The notes under the pieces are model-generated. The model ran no database searches. It was not told the origin of the DNA and was given only the letters and a program-made list of their open reading frames with translations. Below, one piece after another: positions 28,101-40,100 of a stretch of 64,000 nucleotides of DNA. Source of the DNA: Epiperipatus broadwayi (Eukaryota; Onychophora; Udeonychophora; Euonychophora; Peripatidae); NCBI GenBank assembly GCA_028023455.1, contig JAQFVV010000287.1:1118001-1182000 (forward strand), written 5' to 3'. Numbering within the stretch: position 1 is the stretch's first letter; each line of letters begins with the position of its first letter. Made by a program: the position numbers and the translations under genes.

Positions 28101-31100
28101 CTGAAGTCATATATTTTATTGGTTTTATAAAATAAAATGATCAATTCAAAGGAATTCTAGAAAGAATTTATCTGCAAGAAAATCAAGTCATATATCACGT
28201 GATTTTCTTGCATTTATTGTTATTACTCTTAAGACTTTGGCCATTTTATATTGCTAAAGCTATTAATATATGGTGTATCTGAACTTAGTTATCCCACATG
28301 GCTATTTAAGTTAAATAACTGGATTTGAAGACATATGAATGCCTGAAAATTTCAAATTTTCTACTTAATAGTTAAACATTAGATAAAGTGCTGGCCTTGA
28401 CCTGGTATTTTAACTCTAATGCTTGAATCACTGACAAAAACCAGAGCTAGAAAACGTTCTGAGAATAGGGATGTTCTGAAAAGTTTGTTAAGAGCTTTTG
28501 GCATATTCATTATATAGTAAAGAATTTATCTGAATAGTATTGTCAGTCAACATCTTAATTTTTGTTATAAAAAGGACAAGCTCATGAAATAAAATTTAAC
28601 AAAACAAAAGCAGAAAAACATGAAACAAATTGATCATTCAATGTGTGATTAATGAATAGCAAAGATTAAGAAAGAGCAAATAGGTTGAAGAAATTAATTT
28701 CAGAAGTAGCAATTGACAAAATAAATTAAAATGGGCAGTTACAATGATAATATGTGTAGAAAAATAGATCTGCAAATACTGTGATATAGAAGGAACTGAA
28801 AGGATATATATAATGTAATAAATTATTGTACATTTTTTAATCCTAAAAAAAATAAGACTGTAAACTAGAAATGTTGACAGGCCTCTTCTTAAAAAGAATT
28901 TCATAAAACTTTCTTAAAAAATCTTTCATAGTGTGCCTCATATGAATGAGAATCACTCAATGAGAAATTTCTAATAAGATGGATTATCCATAGTAATTTT
29001 TTTACTTTAGGACATTAATGAGGATCATCGGAATGCTATATACATGCCTTTGCCACAACATTAAAAGAAAATCATACTGACACTGAATATTCATAATTTT
29101 TCTGCCTAACAGATAAAAACTGAAGCTTGTTTCTGTATGACTTTTGTCTTGTTATAAATCTAAATCTTCAAACAAATTAGACATTTATGATCAAGATTGT
29201 AAATTTGATCATAACACAGACACTCACACATTAAAATTTTATAATTTTACTATTTAAAAATATACTTATTTTCAACAAAATTCCAGGATTCAATTTTTTT
29301 TTAACATTTTCAACAATATAATAACAAAGTACTGTTATAGCCATATAAAATATTTTAAAGTTTATATTAGTTTTAATAACACAAAATAATGAAAGTTACT
29401 AACTAACCTTTACATAATTGCCTTTATGAAATACACAAGATTCCCTGAAAAGTCTTGCTCTGAATACACCCCATTTGTCTAAAAGATCAGCAACAGGATC
29501 AGCATACTAAAAAAAAAAAAATATTCAATTTTTTTTACCTTGTTCTGAAAAAAATATTATAAACATTAATTTCAGTAAAAAAAAATACCTTCGCTAAACT
29601 TGCTGTAAATAATACACATTCATATAATTCCCCCATTTTTTGTAAAAATTCATCTACGTAAGGCCTCTTTAATACATATACCTAAAAAAAAAAGATATTT
29701 AGTAAATATAGGTTTATGAAATTGGAAAGCACACAAATACATATGTATAATTGGAAATGTTTAATTTTACTGTATACTTAAAAAAAATAATTATTTAAAA
29801 ATATTATATATATATGTAAGTAATATAAATGAAACTTTAAATGATTTTATTCAGTAGACACTTACATAAAAGCCATATATCTTTACATATAAGTAAGCAT
29901 CATGAATTAATTATATATATATATCAAAATTAACAATAAAAATAATCAATACCTAGACCTTAGGATCTAATGCAACCCTCCAGCAGCCATCTTTTATCTA
30001 TTTGGTTAATGATAAAGCTAAAAGACCAAGATGAAAACACCATAATGTTTCCAACCCAAGCTCAATTGGTTGTATCGTCATATATATCTAAACTCAGTTC
30101 AGCATCCATACATTTTAGTGTCTTTGATTTTTCCAAAAATCATAGTTACTATTATCCTATGGGCAGGATAAGTATAAAACCATTAAAACATCACATGATC
30201 ACCATTTCATATGCTTATACATGCTGTTTATAAGAATACCAAACTTTCCATACAATAGTATTCTAAGATCTAGGTGCAGTGCTCTCAAATGGCTCCTCAC
30301 TGATAAAAGTCCAAGTTTTAAACTAGTCTAGGGATGTTGGATGAGTATGCAATAGATAGGAATTTTATGCATAAACTTTCCTGCATCCATTGATTATAAA
30401 GGTTGTACTTAGTGACCCTACTGTATGGAGTTTGGTACTAAATAGAAATAGGTATGTAAGAGTATATTTGCCTGGAACTAGAATTAGAGATGTTACAGAT
30501 AAAGTAAAGAAACAAGAAAGTAGAGATGTTTATGTTATGATAGGGACAAATAATTCGTCAGAACCATTGGAGAGAGTAATGGATGAGTACAAAAAACTGA
30601 TTAGTAATTTGGAAAATATTAAAGGAAAAGTAGAAATGGTTGGATTACTAATAAGATTAGACAATAGGTATATGTTAGATAGGGCATGGTTCTATAAATG
30701 AGAAATTGAAAAAATTATGCAAGAGAAAGAATGTTATGTTTGTGGATGTTTGGGATTTTTTTTTATTAGTAAGAGGGAGTTATATAGTAAAGATGGATTG
30801 TACTTAGCAAAACAAGGAAGTGAAGCATTAGGGGGGTTTGATTTATAAAAAAATATTATCGTTCAGAAAACTTATAAAGGGGGGTAGGGTTTTAAATTAT
30901 AGTATTATCAAAAAGAATGGACAGGATGTAAGAAATAAACAAAGAATTATAATCAAAAGATGAAACATACAATTTAATCTATAAAAAAGAGAAAAGCTCC
31001 AGAAAACAAAGGAGTTATTCTTGAAATTTTAAAAGAAATCAATGAATGAAAAAATAAAAAAAATTATTGGTAAAACTATATATCAAATGTCTAAATAATA

Positions 31101-34100
31101 AAGATATACCAGATGATTGAAAGAATGCATTCATAATATTGATATATAAAAGAAAGGTTATAAAGAAGATATTAGAAATTGCAGATCTATTAGTTTTCTA
31201 TCTATTCTATATACCAAACAAGTTATCTGCAAACTTTGGATTTTAGCCAACCAAAAGAATAAGCTGAATTTAAACATAATTTTAGCACAGCAGATTACAA
31301 GCAAGTATTGAAAAAGTTATTGAAACAACCGATAAACATAAGTTGTCATTAAGTTTTTGATATGGTAGATTACACAAAAAGCATTTTTTCTATAGTGATT
31401 AAAACTTTGAATCAAGATATAGATCTGGGATATTATTTTTTTGAAGAATATGTATCAAAATGCATCACATATAAAAAGATTAACACTGAGAAGGGTGTAT
31501 GATAGGATGATTTCATATCTCCAGAAAATTTTATAGTAATTTTACATGAAGTATTTTGTGGATTAAAATAAGAAAATAAGAGAGTAAATCATCTAGTTGC
31601 TTCAGACCTTCTGGAAAAAGGGCTACTGAGTGTGGGTATGCAGGGCACAACGACACTTCATTACAGGTGTGCCAAGATATCAAAATAATTAATAAAATTT
31701 ATATGTAAATGAAAATATATACATTTTCGAATCACTTTATTGTTAGAAATATGTTTTGAGTGCAAATATTTTTTATTAAATATGAGAGGAATACTTCTTT
31801 ACTTAAACTTATTGTGATAATTTCCAGAGCCTTGAAATATATTACATATACACTCTTATCATTATGCTACACCAAATAAGCCAACACGATTTTGTTGTGG
31901 TAATAAAACGTATGTAAATGTTTAAGTATTGTTAGAAACACACTCTGATTGTAAATATTTTTTATTTAAATATAAGAGGAATACTTCTTAACTTAGACTT
32001 GTGACAATTGTCCGAGCTTCTAAATATACTTCATATACTTTACTGTTGTCCAAACCTGAACAAGCTGACAGCTTTTTGTCACTATAATTAATAAAATTTA
32101 TATGCAAATTATAATGTTTAAATTTTCTAAACTCTTTTACTTAAATATCCTAATTTATACAAAAAGTAACACATTATTATTAACAACTGATTTAAAAATA
32201 AAACATATTTTTAAAATATTGCCTCATAATTGCAGTAATTCTGCAAGTGAAGAATTTAGGTTTATCAACAATATTTTACACATTTGTAATATCTGTTGAA
32301 CTTTGGAGTAATTAGTAGAGTGGCCCCTGGTTCAATTTTTGTGCAATTTTTTTTTAATAACAATATATTTCTCCTTTTTTTTTTCTAAAATTAAGCAGTT
32401 TTACTAAATAGCTTTTCATTGCAAACCAAAATATTTAATTCTTAACAAATTTCATGATAACTAAATAATTTAATGTAATTCTCTTATTATAATAAAAGAC
32501 CTACATAATTGCACTATTGACAAAGTCTAAAAAAATATATCTAGTGGAATAAACCAAGTGTTTGATTTTTTATAATTATCCAATATAACCTATGAATAAA
32601 CAAAATAAAGTGCAAAGGGGTTTAATGACTTCTAAGAATTTATAGAATAAACAATCAAAATATGAAAATTTAAAATTTCTTTTCTTAAATAAAGCCTTAC
32701 TAAATCGTTAATTGATGGACTATATAATGAAGTATAATATATATAATACAACTTAGTTATTAATAAGTTATCAATTAAGTTACTAATGGTTTTTTAAAAG
32801 AAATATTTTTAACATGTTGGTGCTAATAGAATGAAAAAGTTTTATCTGCTACAATTATTCAAAGTTGACCTAATTTGGTTATCCTAATTACATATAACTC
32901 TATTGCTGGTTTAGCATGAAATATGTATATTGGTGAATATTTATCTTTTCAACATATATGTGTTCGGGTGTATCAGTGTTATGAGATAGAGTGGAGAGTG
33001 GTGGGTCGTGTGAAAATCTGTGCTCATATACCCTATATATTACATATATAAATACAGATATATAATAAGCCTGTTTTTCAGTTATATAACTCTTACATAA
33101 ATAAACAATATAAGTAATAAGAATGAAAATTTTAAATATTGGACTATATATATAATAAATTATAGTTACTAATAGGAAAATAACACATAAAAAAATTAAA
33201 TAAGTGTAAATATATTCTCATGAAGGAATATAACTTTGTTAATAGAAAACATGAATAAGTTTATGCATGAGAGATTTTGAATCAGCAGGTTAAAGTTGAT
33301 CTAAATATTGATAAAGAAGTTTAAGAGTTATATCATCTTTTATAACTATTTACTTCTGAAAGATTAATGGAAACAAGCCTCTTTTTTCCTCACTATGTGA
33401 GATGAAGCTCAAATATGAAAACTATTTCTTTGTCTTTAGGTAATATTTTTAAGTAAACTAGAAGTAAAGTTATATAATATCAGAATCAGCCCCAGAAGGG
33501 AAGGAAAAAAATGCAATGCTTTCATGGCTGTGTGAGGTCAGTGGGGAAGGTTTTTAAATACGATAAAAACATTTAGATATTTAAAAATATTATTTTATTT
33601 GCAATATTTCCTATTTCTACTAGCAATTTAACAAGGAGTGTCCAATAAAATAATAGGAAAACTTTTGAAAAAAAAATTAAAAATTTCAAATTTACTACAA
33701 ATAGTTTTGTTTTAAGGTATCATTTAATTATTGTTTCAAAAATTATTTTTTTTAAACATCAGTTTTATTTTATTATGTGTTTTAATCTCAGAGTTAATTT
33801 TATAGAAATAAAAGAATAAAACACAATGTTTTATCAATTACATTAATGACTAAAACCTACTTTCAAGATTTTTTTGTGAAAGCCACTGCCGCTGGGAAAA
33901 ACTCTTTTAATTTACAAATTTTATTTCATAGAATTGGGGGACAGACATATGGACAAAAATTTACCTAGTACAAAAACCTTTTTACCCATGTAGCAGCACT
34001 GTCTAGAAACATTTCAAGAATTATCAAATGAAAAAAAGAAAATAGTATTAAAAATAAATGGTAAAAAAACTAAAATAATATTCCATTGATTTTGTTCCAA

Positions 34101-37100
34101 AAAAATCAAGAATGATAATCATGAATTAATAAAAGATAGCAACTTCAAATACCTTGAAAACTATTAATATAGATAAAAACAACTGATGAAATTATTTATA
34201 AAATTAAATTTAGCTGGGGTGTTTATGGTAAAAATAACTTGATATCAAAAAGAATTTGAAAATGTTTTATTAAATAAATGTATTTTGCCAGATCTTATTT
34301 ATGGATGTGAAACTTGGGTACTTAATAAAAAGGCAAAACAGACCTCAAACCACTAAATGAAATAGAGAAAGATGTGTGTTACGAATAAGAAGAGGAGATC
34401 AAAAACAAAATTCATAGCGAAAGAACAAACATGTATCCCTGACAACAATTAAGTCTAAAATGGAGAGGAGGTTGACATGTTGCTAAAAGATATAAGACAC
34501 AGACAGCTGACTCCAAGATATTGCAAAAGTTAGAAAAATGCCACATATGAGATGAACAGATGAAATAAGAAGTTTTGTGGTATAATGTAGAGCAGAGAAG
34601 ATATGAATCAGAGAAACTAGATTGAACTGGGAGAAATATTCATCATATAGTGGTTCAATAATGATTCAAATTGATGACTGATGAAACTAAAAAACAAAAT
34701 ATGACACTAATATTAGACTTAAATCACAAGTATAGTGTTTAGTGAATTGTAAATTCTCTTTCATTTATAAGTATAGTAATTTCTCTTTCATTTTATATTC
34801 AAATGTATAAATTGCACAAATTATTTATAATAATACATATATTTTTTCATGTCAGTGCATTTAAAATTAAGTAAATAATATTAACTTAAATTTTAACTCT
34901 TGCAAAGATAATAGAATCTGGAAGAAGTTGATGAATTGCAATGAGTTACAATAATGGCAGTCTAAATGCATATCCACATACATTTCTTTAGCAATGTTTC
35001 TCATTAAAATAAAAATATATATTGAAGTTTTTTAATATATAGTAAAAATTTATCTTGTTGGAATAATTTTACAGACTTAAAAAAAAAAAAATCTCTTTTT
35101 AGTCAATATATTTTAGTAACAACCTTAGGTCACTGTATATGAATGAGTTTTTTTTAAAAAAGTGCATTGTTTAAGTAATATTTAGTTCAAGATATTGCCA
35201 AAAAAAAAAAAAAAAGAATTAAATTCTTAAAAATAACTACAATAGTTAAATAATTAATTCTATTTATAAAAATCTGAGATGTGAAAGATAGATAAGCAGT
35301 CTTTTAGACTTGCAAAACTAAAAAATTAAAAACCTTTCTCTTTTTATTTAATGTTAAAATAAAAGATTTTATTTTTTGTTTTATCACATAAACTTGAATA
35401 AAAAAAAAACTTATGTATGTTCAATGTATAGAGGATTTGAACTCAGATTTTCAAGCACCCTTCAACTATCCACACTATCTCATATAACTGATACACATGA
35501 CCACACACATGTAGAAAAGATTAATAATCACCAATAATGTATTTCATGCTAAACCAGCACTCATCAGTTGGTCCAGGCTATCATCTCTCACATATATAAT
35601 CAATGCTCAGTTTATATTATGATAGCAAATCTTCATACTTTAATGGACAGGCTTCAATCCACTGCAACCTCCAACTTTTCAGCCATCCATATCATTTGAA
35701 AATCTGATGATGAAAACTCAAATCCCATGCTGATGCTAATATTATTGCCATGCCCATGTTGACCTGAAGTCACTCTGACCCCTCATGTATAGGTCAACAT
35801 GGGCATGGCAATAATATTAACATCAGCATGGGATTTGAGTTTTCATCATCAGATTTTCAATGATATGGATGGCTGAAAAGTTGGAGGTTGCAGTGGATTG
35901 AAGCCTGTCCATTAAAGTATGAAGATTTGCTATTTTAATATAAACTGAGCATTGATTATATATATGTGTGAAAGATGATAGTCTGGACCAACTGATGAGT
36001 GCTGGTTTAGCATGAAATACGTATATTGGTGATTATTAATCTTTTCTACATGTGTGTGGTTATGTGTATCAGTTATATGAGATAGTGTGGATAGTTGAAG
36101 GGTGCTTAAAAATCTGAGTTCAAATCCTCTATACTTACAATTAAGCTCCCAGGTTTGTGAAGAGTGCCTGGTTTTCAAATATTTACACATCAAGCTTGTA
36201 TCCTGTCCATCCCTCTTATATGTATTTAATGGATACTGGCCTATACATGAGGTGTCAGAATGACTTCAGGTCAACATGGGCATGGCAATAATATTAGCAT
36301 CAGCATGGGATTTGAGTTTTCATCATCAGATTTTCAATGATATGGATGGCTGAAAAGTTGGAGGTTGCAGTGGATTGAAGCCAATCCATTAAAGTATAAA
36401 GATTTGCTATCTTAATATAAACTGAGCATTGATTATATATATGTGTGAGAGATGATAGTCTGGACCAACTGATGAGTGCTGGTTTAGCATGAAATACGTA
36501 TATTGGTGATTATTAATCTTTTCTACATGTGTGTGGTCATGTGTATCAGTTATATGAGATAGTGTGGATAGTTGAAGGGTACTCGAAAATCTGAGTTCAA
36601 ATCCTATATACTTACAATTAAGCTCCCAGGTTTGTGAAGAGTGCCTGGTTTTCAAATATTTACACATCAAGCTTGTATCCTGTCCATCCCTCTTATATGT
36701 ATTTAATGGATACTGTCCTATACATGAGGTGTCAGAGTGACTTCAGGTCAACATGGGCATGGCAATAATATTAGCATCAGCATGGGATTTGAGTTTTCAT
36801 CATCAGATTTTCAATAATATGGATGGCTGAAAAGTTGGAGGTTGCAGTGGATTGAAGCCTGTCCATTAAAGTATGAAGATTTGCTATCTTAATATAAACT
36901 GAGCATTGATTATATATATGTGTGAGAGATGATAGTCTGGACCAACTGATGAGTGCTGGTTTAGCATGAAATACGTATATTGGTGATTATTAATCTTTTC
37001 TACATGTGTGTGGTTATGTGTATCAGTTATATGAGATAGTGTGGATAGTTGAAGGGTACTCGAAAATCTGAGTTCAAATCCTATATACTTACAATTAAGC

Positions 37101-40100
37101 TTCCAGGTTTGTGAAGAGTGCCTGGTTTTTCAAATATTTATATGTACAATGGTATACATAAGCAGATGTAGCCCTATTTTGCAAGTAATATGAAAAAAAG
37201 AATAACCAATATAATTTTAGATATACAAAAAATGTCTATGCATAATCATTAACCTTACCATTTATAGATACAATACTACAGATTCAAAACAATATTATTC
37301 ATAAACTTCTAAAACACAAACAAAATTTCAAATGAACTTTAACTTTTTACAATAAATAAATTAGTTTAAAGATACATTTACAAGTAAAAATTAAAAAAAA
37401 TTTTTAGTGAATGCCTATAAATTAAGAAGCCTTTTAAAAAAAAAAAATGTTAGCAGAACTTGGGTTTACAATGAGGTAACAAAATCATATGCAGTGAAGC
37501 TTCAAACTATGCTATAACTAACTACGTGTTTCCCCCAAAATAAGATCTAACCAGAAAATAAGCCTTAGCATGATTTTTCAGGGTGCTTATATTATAAAAC
37601 CCTACTCCAAATATATACCCTAGTTAAGATAGCCAGTCAGTTGAAACACACGATGGACATATTGAATTATAAAATAATAAATGTATAAATAAATTTTTTA
37701 TATTGTCATTAATGCTTTAAATAAATGGTAATATAAATATTATGATTCTTTTGTATTTTCTCATCAATCATTTTTGACAAATGTAATTCTACTTGTACAG
37801 AGAAACAATTTATATATCACAAGTCAATATATGGGACAATTTATAATTTCATTTATATATTTTTAGGTACTTATTTATATTTAATACTTAGATTTCGAAT
37901 AATGCTTGATTTAGTTTTAGAGTTTCATCATGGTAGCTTTTAAATATTCAAGATAAAAGAAAAATTAGTTTGATTTCTTAAATATTTTTTTTCCTCCTAA
38001 AAGATTACAAATAACAAAAGTGATTTTAATAATCAATGTTTAGATTAAGTTAAATCAGCAATCTTTCTCCTAAAGAAAAGTTTTAAAAAAGAATACAAAA
38101 ACATTTGCTGAATTTTTGTGCTTGCAGTTTTTTTTTTGTTGCTTTTGTATACACAAAACCACTCTAACTGTAATCATCATTTTTGTTATCATTCCTGTCA
38201 TGGCAAGTCTTCAATTAACACTTGATTTAAAGGTAAATTTAAACAGAATAATATTCTGATTGCCAGATAAGATGAGTTCAAAAAGAAAGAGCTATTCAGC
38301 TAGTATAAGAAAGGAATTGGGGGAGCAGGTTCCTGAAGTAAGACTCTTACAGCTTACTGCAAAGAGAAATACTTGAATAAATGTACATTTTTGCATAGGA
38401 AAAAATGACATCATCTGAAAATAAATCCCTGAGATAAATTTTAGAGCAAAAAATAATATAAGACTTTGTTTTATTTTCGGGGAAACGTGGTACATAACAA
38501 TTATATGCTAACCAAAAAAAAAAAAAAAAATGTAAACAAAAAAGTAAATAAACAAACATTAAAATTGGCAAATTTTACAATATTCGGCAGCTATTTTCTT
38601 TTCTCTGAGTGCTGAATCACATTAAAAAAAGTAAAACTTGAAAATAAATTTTACAACATGTCACTAATCACTTTTCTGTTTGAAGTGAGGTATATGATTA
38701 TATATATTAGTAAAATTTCCTCTGATTATATTGAAAGTATATATATTTTATTCTTCCTTTATTATCCTTTCCAAATTTGATATGCATTATTTCACTTCAT
38801 AAAATATTTTTTAAGAGTAACATTAACAATTTTGCAAAATTTTAAAACATATTTAAAGTTAATACCGATTTCAAAACAGTAAAATAATTAGAGATCATAA
38901 TTTCTCGATAAAAAGACTAGTTTATTATTTTTCTCTAAGAAAAAGTTATTTTTTTTTTTAAAAAATCATCCAGAGTATATTTAATAAGACAAAGATCAGA
39001 TATTTTGCTATTTATTTTATTTTAAAAATCAAAATACTATAGTTAATTTATTTTTATTGCTTCAATGAATATATGAGTGAACACACACTGTAAAATATAT
39101 ATCCCCCCTGATATTATTATTATTATTATTATTAATAACTATATTATTATTATTTTTAAAACTTTTTGTTTAAACTACAATCTTAATTTATATATTATGT
39201 TTATAGATAAGATATGACATATGTGTGTTGCAGTTCAATAAACAATATGTACTCTATTCTAATCAATATTTATCAATAAAATATAAGCACGGCACTGTAT
39301 TAAAATAAACAACCCTGGAATTAAAGTTTTGGAAATAATATTTTACTTGTATTATTTTGTACAGTTACTACAATTAAAATTTTCAAAGGTATGAATGGCA
39401 TTTCAAATAAATTTACTGCTGATAAAATTTTTATTATAGTTTTACAATATTAATCTAATAAACTAAATGTTTATTTACTAAAAAAAAAACTATTAAGCAT
39501 ATAGTTTTTTTTTTTTGAGTATTATTAGTGTGTGATTTATCTAAGGTTGAATGATCTACTCACTAACACTATACCACATAGGCCAAAGCAATGAAAAAGT
39601 AATCAATAAGAAATAAAAAAGAATAATATTTGGCAATAGTGAAACAATAAAATTAACATATTTTATTAGTAGGACTGACTTTTTAATGTTGTTAACATAG
39701 TGATGTATTTTTTAGTAAGATAGTGACAATTTTTTTCCCATTTACGATTGAGATAAAAACCTAATTTGTGAAAAACCACTGAAACATCTAAGTGATTATT
39801 GCAATTACTTTATGCTTAAAAATATGGGGAAAAAATACAGTCAAAAACATACATTAGATAAAATGTAGATAGACATTCCACATTGCAATATTTTCACACT
39901 TATATATAGTGGATGGTGCTAAGACATCAAAGTCATATCAGTGCTCAATTATGCCCATTTTGTCAATTGACAAAGCTAACATTTTCCTTTGGGAATTACT
40001 AATTGTTATTACTCATGATAAGTATTTTAAAATGTTGACAAATAAGTTCTATTGCAAGGCAATTTATGATGAAGACAAAGTCCTAGCATTTTTGCACTAA

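Larger units (their letters stand above)
26629..28110. mobile_element. Nested hammerhead fold-back elements (X' subfamily)
   Basis: X' sequence appears in minus orientation at about 26629-26900 and 27012-27160, and in plus orientation at about 27200-27385 and 27900-28110. This forms inverted arms around CTTACTGTAAACT/AGTTTACAGTAAG-type ends. Four hammerhead-like cores are present: near 26760 (minus, decayed), 27117-27156 (minus, core intact but stem I weak), 27238-27283 (plus, altered cleavage region) and 27937-27985 (plus, CTGGTGA). An unrelated hairpin element (27497-27759) is inserted between the arms. Confidence 0.7.
20280..29407 (-). other. Intron between CTDSP-like exons D and E (9.1 kb)
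   Basis: The intron contains a decayed 5-kb LINE (21130-26110) and nested hammerhead fold-back elements (26629-28110). The stretches 20280-21130 and 28120-29407 show only AT-rich DNA, apart from a small palindrome at 28173-28212. Confidence 0.85.
35427..37140 (+). mobile_element. Retrozyme-like element: inverted copy plus tandem 477-bp monomers with hammerheads
   Basis: A partial copy in minus orientation (about 35427-35790) meets, head to head, about 2.8 copies in plus orientation (35791 to about 37088), followed by a one-sided tail of about 52 bp. The hammerheads at 35987, 36464 and 36941 are exactly 477 bp apart, so predicted cleavage would release 477-nt monomers 36026-36502 and 36503-36979. 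tatgt[t/a]caatg flanks the whole at 35416-35426 and 37141-37151 (10 of 11 identical). Each monomer also has a tRNA-like stretch with GAGTTCAAATCC. No open frame of interest; the 87-codon minus-strand frames are the repeat itself. Confidence 0.85.

Noticed and set aside
28173-28212. Short palindrome GCAAGAAAATCA...TGATTTTCTTGC-like
   Set aside because: Arms are short, and palindromes of this size are expected by chance in AT-rich DNA.
31630-31680. GGTGTGCCAAGATATC resembling a hAT terminal repeat
   Set aside because: No matching inverted partner was found, so a hAT end cannot be supported.
35930-36670. Two similar 87-codon minus-strand open frames
   Set aside because: They are duplicated because the DNA is a tandem repeat; the sequence is better explained by the hammerhead monomer, and the strand opposite to the ribozyme has no protein features.
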